Source of the DNA: Eubacteriales bacterium
GTDB lineage: Bacteria > Bacillota > Clostridia > Christensenellales > CAG-138
DNA length: 64,000 bases
Assembly: GCA_021373115.1 (NCBI GenBank)
Contig: JAJFTI010000034.1
Coordinates: forward strand, 62,001-126,000
Direction of reading: 5' to 3'
This document shows, piece after piece, positions 8,802-17,974 of the stretch. The notes beneath the pieces were generated by a model that did no database searches, had not been told where the DNA came from, and worked only from the letters and a program-made list of their open reading frames with translations. How positions within the stretch are numbered: the first letter of the stretch is position 1; each line of letters begins with the position of its first letter. The position numbers and the translations under genes are program-made.

Positions 8802-9965
8802 GTGAAATACAACTTTGATGAAATCATCGATCGCACGGGAACGCACAGCTTAAAATACGAAGCGGGTGCGTCCGTCAATTCTTATTTGCCGCCGGAGTAT
8901 ATTCCGCTCTGGGTTGCGGATATGGACTTTGCCGTCGCTCCGCCCATCCTCGCGGCCATGCGCAGGCGGCTGGATCGCCGCATTCTCGGATATTCGATCC
9001 TGAGCGACGATTACAAACAGAGCGTTTCGTGCTGGATGCAACGTCGTTTCGGCTGGCAGGTTTCTCCGGATGAAATCGTGTTTTCCGCCGGCGTGGTCGC
9101 CGCGCTTTATGCGTCGGTTGAACAGTTTACCAGCCCCGGCGATTCGGTTTGTTTTTTAACGCCTGCCTATCAGCCGTTTGAAGCGTCTGTCCGGCGGCAG
9201 AACCGCAAGCCGGTTTATTCGCGCATGCAGGAACAGGACGGCTCATGGTCGATCGATTTTTGTGATCTGGAGCGGCAGCTTTCGCGCGAAGATTGCTCCA
9301 TGTTCCTCCACTGCAACCCGCAAAACCCGACGGGTCGCGTGTTTACGCGGGAGGAGTTGCTGCGCATTGGCGAACTTTGCCGCAAGCACCATGTCTTTCT
9401 TGTGAGCGACGAAATACACGCGGATCTAACGCGCATTGGCCAGGCGCATATTCCGCTTGCATCGCTCTTTCCCGGCGAGCGCGGAATCGTTACCTGCACG
9501 AGCCCGAGCAAAACGTTCAATATTGCGGGAAACAACCACGCGAACATCATCATCCCCGGCGCGGAGGAGCGAAAGGCGTTTCGTTCCAGCGGATATTGCG
9601 GTCATCCAAGCGCGCTTTCCATTGACGCGAATATGGCCGCATACGACGAATCGGAGGACTGGCTGGAGGAACTCAGAGCGTACCTGGATGGGAATTTTGC
9701 CATGATGCACGCGCTGCTCTCCGACAAGCTGCCAAAATCCGTCTGCTCCGTTCCGGAGGGAACCTATCTTTCGTTTGTCGATTTGCGCGCATACGATAAG
9801 GAGGAACGCCGCCTTAAGGAGCGCATCTCCCGCGCGGGTGTTTTTGTTCAGTTTGGTGAAGACTTTGTAGACAACGGCGAGTGCCATATGCGGGTGAACG
9901 CCGCCTGCCCGAGAAGCGTGCTGAAAGAAGGGTTAAACCGAATCTGCGCCGCACTGCAGGGCTGA
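8802..9965 (+). CDS. MalY/PatB-type PLP aminotransferase (likely cystathionine beta-lyase)
   Basis: A fold-type I PLP enzyme of 387 residues in the MalY/PatB subgroup. Members cleave C-S bonds of cystathionine or cysteine conjugates, releasing homocysteine or thiols plus pyruvate and ammonia. It has the subgroup N terminus IDRTGTHSLKYE, the early WVADMDF motif, HCNPQNPTGRVF, the DEIHADL segment, and the PLP-lysine motif SPSKTFNIAG. The GTG start at 8802 follows AGGAG at a slightly long distance. It is transcribed alone and convergent with the ornithine operon. The exact substrate cannot be read from sequence, so no firm symbol is given. Confidence 0.9.
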   Translation: MKYNFDEIIDRTGTHSLKYEAGASVNSYLPPEYIPLWVADMDFAVAPPILAAMRRRLDRRILGYSILSDDYKQSVSCWMQRRFGWQVSPDEIVFSAGVVAALYASVEQFTSPGDSVCFLTPAYQPFEASVRRQNRKPVYSRMQEQDGSWSIDFCDLERQLSREDCSMFLHCNPQNPTGRVFTREELLRIGELCRKHHVFLVSDEIHADLTRIGQAHIPLASLFPGERGIVTCTSPSKTFNIAGNNHANIIIPGAEERKAFRSSGYCGHPSALSIDANMAAYDESEDWLEELRAYLDGNFAMMHALLSDKLPKSVCSVPEGTYLSFVDLRAYDKEERRLKERISRAGVFVQFGEDFVDNGECHMRVNAACPRSVLKEGLNRICAALQG

Positions 9966-9996
9966 CCCGCTCCCATCCCTCGAAAACCAATCATGC

Positions 9997-10028
9997 AAAA
10001 CGGACGGTCATCGACCGCCCGTTTTTTT
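9997..10028. terminator. terminator between malY-like gene and orr
   Basis: AAAACGGACGGTC, a 3-base loop, then GACCGCCCGTTTTTTT. The stem has a single mismatch. The T run favours plus-strand termination, and the A run upstream also serves the minus strand. Confidence 0.75.
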
Positions 10029-10045
10029 GTGTTATAACGCTGCTG

Positions 10046-11116
10046 TTACTCCATATACGTTCGCATTACATATGGGCTGGTATACGCCCGTAGCAGCGCT
10101 CCGTAGTCCGGTATAAAGTCCAGCACGTCCCCAACCCGATACGGTTTTGCGCGGGTCAAATCCACAATTAAGTGATCCGAACTCGCACCGATCATTTTAA
10201 TCTGTTCGTCCTTTGGCGTCAGTCCGTCCGCAACCGTGTCCTGCCGGCCGATCTTGCAAATTCCCCGAATCTGCTCCCCGCGGCTTTCAAAGGTCGGGTG
10301 TTCGCCAAAGGCGTTTGCCCCGCTTTCGCCAATCGGTACGGACGGCTTTCTTTGTACTTCGATAATCTTGGTTGAAAGCGTAAACGCGTCGCCATATAGC
10401 CCGTTGATCACGCGGCAGGCGGCGGTATCGTTCCCGAGCAGAATGGATTCGCCGAGCCGCAGGTGGTTTACGCCATCCGGAACCATTCCCCGTTTGAGAA
10501 GTCCCAGCGAACTGCTGTTGCCGCCGGAAACAATGGGAATCGGCAGCCCGGTTCGCGCGCGCAGTTCCTCCGCAATCCGGCACAGCTCGCCAAGATTCGT
10601 TTCGTCCGGAATAATCGCGCCGTAGCAGGTAAGGTTGGTTCCAACGCCAAGCAGATCGATCGATCGCTCCGATTTTGCCGCATCCGCCGCCGCATAGATT
10701 GCCTCACGGTCGAGAAACAGCAGCCCCTCCCGCAGGTCGCCCAGGTCGATCATCAGGATTACGGCGTGCCGTTTCCCCGCCGCGTCCGCGGCGAAACCAA
10801 GCGCATGGATCGTTTCGATTTCGGAAACAAGGCTGATATCCGCCAGACGAACGACTTCCTCCGCTTCATCCGGCGCGGGCGCGCGCAGCAGCAGTTTCGG
10901 CTTGTTTGTTCGTATTCGCGCTAGGTTTTCCGTCCTCGCGTCGGCCAGCATGGAGAAAGCGCTGTTTTCGAGTACGCGGACGATTCTTTCATCCGCGCAA
11001 ACGACCTTTGTCACCGCCGCAACGGAAACGCCGTGTTCGGCGCAGAGCGCGCAGAGAAAGTCCGCGTTATGTTTTATTTTGTTCAAATCGGCGCAGATCT
11101 GCGGGTATTCTGCCAT
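10046..11116 (-). CDS. orr: ornithine racemase (alanine/ornithine racemase family)
   Basis: A fold-type III PLP racemase of 356 residues, likely converting L-ornithine to D-ornithine, the first committed step of the oxidative ornithine pathway. The N terminus has DLNKIKHNADFL and the presumed PLP lysine in AAVTKVVCAD. Later segments GNSSSLGLL and GESILLGND match alanine-racemase-like barrel proteins of this family. It is the last gene of the operon, 31 bases after the reactivase. The neighbouring oraS-oraE, which act on D-ornithine, make ornithine far more likely than alanine as substrate. Confidence 0.9.
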   Translation of the reverse strand: MAEYPQICADLNKIKHNADFLCALCAEHGVSVAAVTKVVCADERIVRVLENSAFSMLADARTENLARIRTNKPKLLLRAPAPDEAEEVVRLADISLVSEIETIHALGFAADAAGKRHAVILMIDLGDLREGLLFLDREAIYAAADAAKSERSIDLLGVGTNLTCYGAIIPDETNLGELCRIAEELRARTGLPIPIVSGGNSSSLGLLKRGMVPDGVNHLRLGESILLGNDTAACRVINGLYGDAFTLSTKIIEVQRKPSVPIGESGANAFGEHPTFESRGEQIRGICKIGRQDTVADGLTPKDEQIKMIGASSDHLIVDLTRAKPYRVGDVLDFIPDYGALLRAYTSPYVMRTYME

Positions 11117-11147
11117 TCCATCGGCCTTTCCGAATATTGAGATTTTA

Positions 11148-12512
11148 TCAAAGCGATCGAACGCGAAGGGTCTGTTTCAGCAGCGACTTCGCCGCAGCCG
11201 GATTCGTTTTCGCTAAAACACCGAGCGACGCCATAATATAGTTTTCGTCAAACGCGAGCCGCATTACTCCCGGCTTTGGATAGAGCATCGTCCCGCCCGC
11301 GTTGCAGTCCGCCAGTTGCCGCAGGATCCGCTCCCGCTCCGGCAGGCGAGTCAGCGCGCCGCCCGTGCCAATCATCGTTTTGACAAGCGAAAGGTCCTTT
11401 CCTTCGGCGGCCGTCGCGCGGCCTTGCGGCGTATAGTAGTGCCGCAGATGCCCCGTGTGGCGGGAGATTGCAATATTTCCAGCCTCAAGGCAAAGCCTTG
11501 TTGTAAGCCGGAATTGTTCCGGTGACTCCGGAATCGGGCGGTAGTTTCGCATGACCGCATCAAGATCGATTTCCAGCTCGCGCGCCAGTTTCTCTTTCCC
11601 CAGCGTTTCAACAAGATGGTGCGCGTTGACGAACAGCCCAAGATCACCCTCGACGGTTCTCTTGTTAAACGGCTCCGGCGCGGTCAAGAGCCGTGCAATC
11701 TCCTCCGACCCCGTGGTGACGGAGTGTACATCCGTCGTCGCCCCGCCGATGTCGAGCACGACCAAATCGCCGATTTCTTCGTAGAGCAGCATTGCCGCTT
11801 CCATCACCGCGCCGGGCGTAGGCAGAATCGCGCCGGTTACCATATCGCGAATGTGTTCCATGCCGGGGGCGGAAACAATATGCCGTTCAAACGCGGCATG
11901 GATCACCTTTCGCACCGGTTCAATATTCAGCACATCCAGCCGGGGATATACGTTTTCCGCAAGATAAACGGGAATTCCGACCTGCTCAAAGATCGCCCGC
12001 ACGGCGTCTTGATTCTGCGCGTTCCCCGCGTAAAGTACCGGCGCGCCCGTTCCTTCTCTGGCGAGCAGTTCCGCGTTAAAGAGTGCGGTTTCCCGTTCGC
12101 CGCCGTCCGTTCCGCCCGCAAGCAGAATCAGATTCGGCTGAATTGCGCGCTGCTCGGCCATATCATTCTTCGTGAGCCTGCCCGCCGTGGTCTGCCGCAC
12201 CATCGCGCCCGCACCGAGCGCAGCCGCGCGCGCCGCGCTGACCGTCATGTCATAAACGAGACCGTGTACGCACATTTTAAGGCCGCCTGCGGCGGAGGAC
12301 GAGGCAAGCAGCTCGCCATAGTCTAGCCGGTTTTCACCAAGCTGCCTTTTCAGATCGTCCATCGCAGCTTTCAGCCCGGAACGCACGTCGCCTTCCAGCA
12401 CCGTTGTCGCCGCCTGACCCTGCCCAAGAAAGCGGGGCGTGCCGCTAAGAGAAAACGCGCTGACGAGCGTGGTTGTGGAACCGATTTCCGCAATCAGAAC
12501 TTCGGCTTGCAT
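11148..12512 (-). CDS. MutL/GlmL-type reactivating factor for the aminomutase
   Basis: A 454-residue ASKHA-fold ATPase of the MutL (GlmL) family, found beside B12-dependent carbon-skeleton or amino mutases. It starts MQAEVLIAEIGSTTTLVSAF, a phosphate-1 motif, and has LILLAGGTDGG, VVLDIGGATTDVHSV (phosphate-2) and an adenosine motif MIGTGGALTRL. Longer in-frame extensions into oraE are not used: the ATG at 12512 lies 5 bases after the oraE stop. By analogy it should exchange damaged cobalamin on OraE. Its position inside the ornithine operon supports that partner. Do not confuse it with the mismatch-repair MutL, which is unrelated. Confidence 0.9.
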   Translation of the reverse strand: MQAEVLIAEIGSTTTLVSAFSLSGTPRFLGQGQAATTVLEGDVRSGLKAAMDDLKRQLGENRLDYGELLASSSAAGGLKMCVHGLVYDMTVSAARAAALGAGAMVRQTTAGRLTKNDMAEQRAIQPNLILLAGGTDGGERETALFNAELLAREGTGAPVLYAGNAQNQDAVRAIFEQVGIPVYLAENVYPRLDVLNIEPVRKVIHAAFERHIVSAPGMEHIRDMVTGAILPTPGAVMEAAMLLYEEIGDLVVLDIGGATTDVHSVTTGSEEIARLLTAPEPFNKRTVEGDLGLFVNAHHLVETLGKEKLARELEIDLDAVMRNYRPIPESPEQFRLTTRLCLEAGNIAISRHTGHLRHYYTPQGRATAAEGKDLSLVKTMIGTGGALTRLPERERILRQLADCNAGGTMLYPKPGVMRLAFDENYIMASLGVLAKTNPAAAKSLLKQTLRVRSL

Positions 12513-12516
12513 GCGC

Positions 12517-14733
12517 TTACACGTTGCGGCGGTTCCGCTCCTGGACAAGGAACGTCGCCACATGGTTCCCGTGTGTTCCTCTTCCAAATCCCGCATCCGC
12601 CCCGGCGGCTTTCGCCGCATCGTTTTCCACCTGCGTTCCGCCTGCAATGAAAATAAGCTTGTCACGAACGCCCATTTCCCGCGCAATCCAGTCGATTCTG
12701 GCAATGTTCTTATAATGGATATCGTCATGTGAAATAATCATCGAAGCAAGAACTGCGTCCGCATGAAGCTCAATCGCCGCTCCGACCAGCTTCTCCGGCG
12801 GAACGGAGGTGCCAAGATAATGCACCTCAATGCCGTACTTCTCGATGCCGCCGTGCTTGATGTCGATGATTTCGCGCAATCCTACCGAGTGTTCGTCCTC
12901 GCCGATCGTGCCGCAGACGACGCGCATGGGTTTTTGCTCGATTGCGGCGCGCAGCTCGTCCTCGTTCAGCGCATCCGGATCGGCGGGAATCACCAGCGAA
13001 GCGATGTCGATATCAAAATCGACCTTGCCGCGAAGCTCGATCCGCGTCCCCTCCGCGCGGTGCAGCACCTCATGGGAGATCACGGCGATATCCTTCATCC
13101 CCATTCGCCGCGCGCATTCCAGCGCGGCGGCTTCCGCAGTTTTCCGTTCGGTCGGAAAGCAAAGCGTCAGCAGCACCGTCCCGTCCGCCAGCCATTCCAT
13201 CTCAGGCTTGATTTTTTTCGCGTTCGGCCGGGTGAATTCCTTGACCGCTTCCATGCGCAGATATACGTTGTCGTCCTCATCCAGCTCGTCGATAAACACG
13301 ATCTTTTCCGGGCATTCGAGCGTACAGCCGCCGATCAGTGCGGCCGGGTTATCCGGGTCACCGCCATACTGGGACACATTGTTGCGGCCAAAATGCGCGG
13401 TAACCGGCGCCATATAATCCGGCTTGCGTAAAACGATGGTTCCCGCGCCGATTCCGCCGTCGATCTTGCGGGCGATGCCGTCCCCGTTTCTCTCCGGAAA
13501 CATCCCGCTGTCTACGAACATGCCGCTCTCAACCGCGGCAAAATAGCCGCCTTTTTCGATCATTTCCTCCAGGAACAGTACCGCCCGCTCAGTCAGTTCG
13601 CGCGCTTTTTCCTCCAGGTAACCGTCTTGCTTCAGTTCGACCATCTCCATCAGGCCATCCAGCCCGACCAGCGTCTGCTTGGCGGTGTCGCAAGCCTCGA
13701 TGTTATAAATGTGCCAGGGTACGTTCCGCCCCTCGTCCGGTGTGATGGTGGACTGGATATCCGCGCTCGTGAGTTTGCTGACGACCATGTTGAGCACGTG
13801 CGTCACGGTCGCTTCGCGCGTGCTGGACTCAATATACTTCGTGTTCATCTGCGCGCGCATGCGATAACCCCCAAAAAGGCGGCGCAATGCGACCGCGTAG
13901 GGCAAATCCATATAGACGCAGGGCCCCGGCGTTGCCGTCGGCGGTACGGTGGAAAGACAGATATTCTCTTTCGGAACGCCGGCTTTTTGGCTATAGAGTG
14001 CGTTGATCGCATGCTGCACCATGAGCTCCGGCATCACCTTCCAGGCATCCCGCGCGGTGGCGTTCGCGTTATGCGCGCCGTCGATCTGCGCCATATTCGC
14101 CCATTTGATCAGCTGTTTGCTCTCCGCCGCGTCCACAAACGAGCGCACCATATTAATGTTGCGGTAAATAACATTATACTGCGGGTCTTGATGGCAACCG
14201 CTGACGCCCTCCTCGGCAAACATAACCGCGATATCCGGCCCCGCCACGCCGCTGACATAGCTGTGGTAATTAATGGGTCTGCCGACCTCGTCCTCAATGA
14301 AATCAAGCGCCTTTCTCTGGGCGCGTACCTGTTTGCGCGAAATCGGCACGCCACCGCATCCCTGCGGGGTTCCCTCAATCAGCCCGTCAAAGTGACTCTG
14401 CCCGGAGGTGCGGATGACCATGATGTGATCCGCGCCATGGTGCGCGGCCATGCGCATGCGGCGGATGTCGTCCTCAAAACGGCCGCTTGCGATTTCGGTC
14501 GTGATCACCGGCATCGGCTGCGGATCGACGTTTTCAAAATAATGCGCGGGCGGCAGCGGAACGCCGTCCTTGAGCGGTTTTGAGCAGTCGTGATAGGTAA
14601 AAGGCCCCATCTTCAGGTTTGGAGCGGGTTCGCGCCAACACCAGCCTCTGCGGCGGGGGCGGTAATGTTCGAGGTCTTCCAGAATCTTCGATACGTCGAT
14701 GTTTTCGTCCGGCGGCAAACGATATTCGCTCAT
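12517..14733 (-). CDS. oraE: D-ornithine 4,5-aminomutase, large subunit (OraE)
   Basis: The 738-residue catalytic subunit uses adenosylcobalamin and PLP to move the terminal amino group of D-ornithine, giving 2,4-diaminopentanoate. Residues about 90-500 form a TIM-barrel part, with GADHIMVIRTSGQSHFDG near its start. The C-terminal Rossmann domain has the B12 motif D-x-H-x-x-G (DEHSVG, His about 615) and the PLP lysine 11 residues later (IDIKHGG, Lys about 626). The same His-Lys spacing is known from the C. sticklandii enzyme. The ATG overlaps the oraS stop by four bases, so the two subunits are translationally coupled. Confidence 0.96.
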   Translation of the reverse strand: MSEYRLPPDENIDVSKILEDLEHYRPRRRGWCWREPAPNLKMGPFTYHDCSKPLKDGVPLPPAHYFENVDPQPMPVITTEIASGRFEDDIRRMRMAAHHGADHIMVIRTSGQSHFDGLIEGTPQGCGGVPISRKQVRAQRKALDFIEDEVGRPINYHSYVSGVAGPDIAVMFAEEGVSGCHQDPQYNVIYRNINMVRSFVDAAESKQLIKWANMAQIDGAHNANATARDAWKVMPELMVQHAINALYSQKAGVPKENICLSTVPPTATPGPCVYMDLPYAVALRRLFGGYRMRAQMNTKYIESSTREATVTHVLNMVVSKLTSADIQSTITPDEGRNVPWHIYNIEACDTAKQTLVGLDGLMEMVELKQDGYLEEKARELTERAVLFLEEMIEKGGYFAAVESGMFVDSGMFPERNGDGIARKIDGGIGAGTIVLRKPDYMAPVTAHFGRNNVSQYGGDPDNPAALIGGCTLECPEKIVFIDELDEDDNVYLRMEAVKEFTRPNAKKIKPEMEWLADGTVLLTLCFPTERKTAEAAALECARRMGMKDIAVISHEVLHRAEGTRIELRGKVDFDIDIASLVIPADPDALNEDELRAAIEQKPMRVVCGTIGEDEHSVGLREIIDIKHGGIEKYGIEVHYLGTSVPPEKLVGAAIELHADAVLASMIISHDDIHYKNIARIDWIAREMGVRDKLIFIAGGTQVENDAAKAAGADAGFGRGTHGNHVATFLVQERNRRNV

Positions 14734-15095
14734 TTGTCGCCTCCAAAGAGGCGCGCGGCCTCGTCCATTTTCGCCGGAGCAAGCAGCGCAAGCCCCGCCA
14801 CACGAACCGGAAGATTCGCGTGTATTGAGTAGCGGTAAACCACGTTTCCCGCGCCATGTCCAAGCAGGTTTCGCTCCGCGCAGCCGTCCACAAGGGTCTT
14901 TGCTTCCAGCGAAGAAAAGCCCATTCGAAGCAAAACGCTTCGCTCAATGGCGGGCGACGTATTCTCTTTTGCAAGCTGAAGCAGCGGATCGACGAGCTGT
15001 TCCGTCAGCGCCCAGAAGCGTGACCGGAGTTCCTCGTCGCTCAATTGCGCGAGATGCGAACGTCTCTGCTGAAAATCGTCTTCGCGTTTTATCAT
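14730..15095 (-). CDS. oraS: D-ornithine 4,5-aminomutase, small subunit (OraS)
   Basis: A 121-residue small subunit that forms a heterotetramer with OraE. The sequence has the family features REDDFQQRRSHLAQLSDEEL, then FWALTEQLVDPLLQLAKE, IERSVLLRMGFSSLEA and GHGAGNVVY. It is cytoplasmic and all-helical in known structures. It lies 48 bases after ortB and overlaps oraE by four bases (ATGA). Length and motif order match known OraS, so the assignment is firm. Confidence 0.95.
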   Translation of the reverse strand: MIKREDDFQQRRSHLAQLSDEELRSRFWALTEQLVDPLLQLAKENTSPAIERSVLLRMGFSSLEAKTLVDGCAERNLLGHGAGNVVYRYSIHANLPVRVAGLALLAPAKMDEAARLFGGDK

Positions 15096-15143
15096 AAAAC
15101 CTCCCGAGAAAAACGATTGGAACTTGCCGAACCGCGTGAAAAT

Positions 15144-16538
15144 CTATCGTAACGTTCCGCGCACAAAGGCTTCGTTCGATTTCGTTTCCATTGCAAGAAA
15201 TGCAAAATCCTCCGCCGTCGGCGCATGTTCTACCGTGGACGCCGCATGCGTAATCAGCGAGCGGCGCATGTGGTCAAGATCCACATCCACCGCGTGCAGC
15301 AAGGACGGATGCGCGGGAAGCACGATGCTTTCGCCCGCCGTTTCGTCCTTCGGGTCGCCAAACGACACGCGAATTCCGTTTTGTCGCGCGAACGAAAGCT
15401 GCGCGCTGCCGTGTTTACCCGCCCCCGTATACTCCGTTTCCTGCACGACGACGATTTGATCCTCCGGCAGTTCCTGCGCAATGGAAATCGCCGCGGCAAG
15501 ACTCGTGTTCCCCGCGGGGCCGCGTTCGATTCCCTCCAGCCGCGCGAGCAGTTCCGTGGTATAGAAAACCTCGCCCTGGCTGACGGTGACGTAACGATCC
15601 ATGTACCGCAGCGGTCGCGCCGCGCTTCTCGGTACGTCGCTGCGATCCGGCCAGGTGGAAAACGGCATACCGAATCCGGTGTGACCGGTGGTAAACGATT
15701 TTTTATTAAACTGCGTGTCGCTCGCCATATGCAGGCCCTTTAGGTTGACGCTGGCGGCAACAATTTGCGGAACACAGTTCGCCTTTTGCAGGCCTCTCGC
15801 GGTTCCGGTCAGATTTCCGCCGCCCGCGTTCGTGCAGACGACCACGTCCGGCTCCCGCCCAATCTCCAAGCGGCATTGTTTCGCAATTTCCCAGCCAAGC
15901 GTTTCAATGCCCGCAATTCCAAACGCGGTATAGAGCGAGGCATTGAAATATCCCGTATCCTCCAGCATGCGCAATACGGTATAGAACAGCTCCGGTCCTA
16001 CCGAAAGCTGAACGACCTCCGCGCCGAGCGCTTCGCACTTTCGCGCTTTTTCAATAATCTCAGGCTGGCCGACGCCGCGCGAATCGTAGCACTCCTGCAC
16101 AACAATGCAGGGAAGCCCGCTCTTTGCGCAGCAGCTTGCTACCGCCGCGCCGTAGTTTCCGCTCGTAGCTGAAATCGCGCCGGGATAGCCCATGCGTTTT
16201 GCATGGTGAATGCTCGTTGCTGCCCTTCGCACCTTGAAACTGCCGCTGGGGTTCGCCGCCTCGTCCTTAACGAAGATGCGCGCGCCATATCCGGTTTTGC
16301 TGAGTTTACGCACCAGAGAGGTGATGTTTTTTAATTCAATCAGCGGCGTATTGCCGATGGAAAACCCGCGCTGAATTTCGATGACGTCCTCCAGCGAATA
16401 CCCCGTGGACGCCATCATCGCTTCGTAGTCGAACGCGATGGAACCGCTCTCGAATTTTGAATAATCCACGCCGACGGCGTTCCGGATAATCTCCGGCTTT
16501 CGTGCCATCACGGCGGAAAAGCTGTTATCCATCTTCAT
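15144..16538 (-). CDS. ortB: 2-amino-4-oxopentanoate thiolase, beta subunit (OrtB)
   Basis: A 464-residue fold-type II PLP protein (threonine-synthase-like). With OrtA it cleaves 2-amino-4-oxopentanoate with CoA to acetyl-CoA and D-alanine. The PLP lysine is expected in NPSGSFKVRRA, followed by SATSGNYGAA (asparagine loop) and CTNAGGGNLTGT (phosphate loop). It also carries GIERGPAGNTSLAA. The first ATG at 16538 overlaps the ortA stop by four bases and has GGAGG nine bases away, so this start is well supported. It does not have the usual threonine-synthase context, and the neighbours fix the role. Confidence 0.94.
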   Translation of the reverse strand: MKMDNSFSAVMARKPEIIRNAVGVDYSKFESGSIAFDYEAMMASTGYSLEDVIEIQRGFSIGNTPLIELKNITSLVRKLSKTGYGARIFVKDEAANPSGSFKVRRAATSIHHAKRMGYPGAISATSGNYGAAVASCCAKSGLPCIVVQECYDSRGVGQPEIIEKARKCEALGAEVVQLSVGPELFYTVLRMLEDTGYFNASLYTAFGIAGIETLGWEIAKQCRLEIGREPDVVVCTNAGGGNLTGTARGLQKANCVPQIVAASVNLKGLHMASDTQFNKKSFTTGHTGFGMPFSTWPDRSDVPRSAARPLRYMDRYVTVSQGEVFYTTELLARLEGIERGPAGNTSLAAAISIAQELPEDQIVVVQETEYTGAGKHGSAQLSFARQNGIRVSFGDPKDETAGESIVLPAHPSLLHAVDVDLDHMRRSLITHAASTVEHAPTAEDFAFLAMETKSNEAFVRGTLR

Positions 16539-16837
16539 TTTTTACCGCCTCCGAAGAGGAAACGGAACGCGTCGTCCCCCGCCTGCTGCAGCTCCGGCAC
16601 AAAATCCCCGAAACTATGGGAATAGTGCGGCGCTTCGTCTGTAAGCGTTCCGGATACGACGCGCCCCGTACGGGTCGTCACAGTCGCTTCGCCGCCCAGC
16701 GGCGTGTCCGCCGCCAGATAGCCTTTTGTCCAGAGTTCCAGCGGAACTTGTCTCGTATCCTCCGGTACCGCCGCGGCGCGCTCGCCCGGCTGCAGGATGA
16801 TGCTGTGAATCCTTACCCAATCACCTTTTTTTGCCAT
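16535..16837 (-). CDS. ortA: 2-amino-4-oxopentanoate thiolase, alpha subunit (OrtA)
   Basis: A 100-residue partner of OrtB. It begins MAKKGDWVRIHSIILQPGER and has a TRQVPLELWTKGYL segment, then TGRVVSGTLTDEAPHYSHSF, as in OrtA proteins of amino-acid-fermenting clostridia. It is probably a small all-beta subunit with no cofactor motif of its own. It follows ord by 24 bases and overlaps ortB by four bases. Such small proteins are hard to identify alone; the operon context makes the call strong. Confidence 0.92.
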   Translation of the reverse strand: MAKKGDWVRIHSIILQPGERAAAVPEDTRQVPLELWTKGYLAADTPLGGEATVTTRTGRVVSGTLTDEAPHYSHSFGDFVPELQQAGDDAFRFLFGGGKK

Positions 16838-16861
16838 TGCGTTATCCTCACCGCCGTTTGT

Positions 16862-17920
16862 TTATTCCAAGAAACCTTCTTCAATCTGTTCGCGCATATC
16901 GCCCATTACCGCATGCGGAACGGGCAGGTCGATCATCGTTTTTAATCCCGGTCGCGCGTTGATGACATGCGGAATCATATTGACGCACATCGCGATCGTA
17001 CCGATTCCGCCGTTTACCTCCGGACGGATGGACATGTTGACCGGCGGCGTGCCTTCCAGCGTAATATAATCGCCGGTTTGTGTTCCGCCCAGTTCGGGCT
17101 CGATCTGCTGGGGATGGATCATATCGATCTTCACCTTTCCGCCAACGTATCCCTGCCCCGTCATATTTACTCCGGCGACACTGCCCTTTTTCGCAAAACC
17201 GTAGGGCGACTTTCGATCGACCTTGGTCAAAATCGGTTCCATCTGCTGATCGAAATAGTCAAGTTTCCAGCCGAGCGCCTTTGCAATCATGCCAACGCTT
17301 TCGGCAAATCCGACGTGCCCCGCAATCTCTTCGTTCTGTACGCCTTCCTCAAACGCGCGCAGACTCAGCCCAACGCCCTGTTCCTGCATAACCAAAGGCC
17401 CGAACGGAGAAAGTGAGTTGACGCGTTTGCAGGTAACCTTTTCTACGCTCGTCATGCAGCCGGAAAGGCAAATGGCCAGCAAGTCCATCATCAGTCCGGG
17501 GTTGATCCCCGTGCCGAGCGCGGTAACTCCGTTCTCCTTCGCGACCCGGTCAATCTCCTTTGCCAGCAGCGGTTCCTTCGCGGCGGGGTAACTCATTTCC
17601 TCCGCCGTGCTGATTGTGTTGACGCCGCGTTTGAGTACGCGAAGAAGCTTCGGGTATACATCCCGCGTGAATGAATCGGTCGCGACGATGCAAACATCCG
17701 CGCTGCGCTCCGGCAGCGCCGCGTCGATATCCTCTGTAATCGTTACATCCGTCCGTTCGCCGCGCTCCACTCCGAGCAGCGTATAGATGCTTTTCCCGGC
17801 GCGTTCGGGATTCAAATCGCAAACGCCCGTAATTTCCACGCCTTCCTTTTCCAGCAAGACCTTCGCAATACCGCCGCCCATTGCGCCGAATCCCCAGATT
17901 GCCACCCGGATGTTTCGCAT
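16862..17920 (-). CDS. ord: 2,4-diaminopentanoate dehydrogenase
   Basis: A 352-residue NAD(P)-dependent oxidoreductase that oxidatively deaminates 2,4-diaminopentanoate to 2-amino-4-oxopentanoate. It starts MRNIRVAIWGFGAMGGGIAK, a Rossmann GxGxMG motif of the dihydrodipicolinate-reductase type. Further on are CDLNPERAGK, the catalytic-domain stretch ALGTGINPGLMMDLL, and GQGYVGGKVKIDMI. The start at 17920 has GGGAGGG five bases upstream; 12 further codons upstream are open but lack a ribosome site. It is the first gene of the ornithine operon and follows a PHP-domain gene by 54 bases. Confidence 0.94.
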   Translation of the reverse strand: MRNIRVAIWGFGAMGGGIAKVLLEKEGVEITGVCDLNPERAGKSIYTLLGVERGERTDVTITEDIDAALPERSADVCIVATDSFTRDVYPKLLRVLKRGVNTISTAEEMSYPAAKEPLLAKEIDRVAKENGVTALGTGINPGLMMDLLAICLSGCMTSVEKVTCKRVNSLSPFGPLVMQEQGVGLSLRAFEEGVQNEEIAGHVGFAESVGMIAKALGWKLDYFDQQMEPILTKVDRKSPYGFAKKGSVAGVNMTGQGYVGGKVKIDMIHPQQIEPELGGTQTGDYITLEGTPPVNMSIRPEVNGGIGTIAMCVNMIPHVINARPGLKTMIDLPVPHAVMGDMREQIEEGFLE

Positions 17921-17974
17921 GCGTTCCCTCCCGGCTATTTCAGCCAAGCCATCCATATTCTGTTTGTTTTGATC

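Noticed and set aside
11148..12728. Mismatch-repair MutL
   Set aside because: The sequence is an ASKHA-fold B12-enzyme reactivase, unrelated to DNA-repair MutL.
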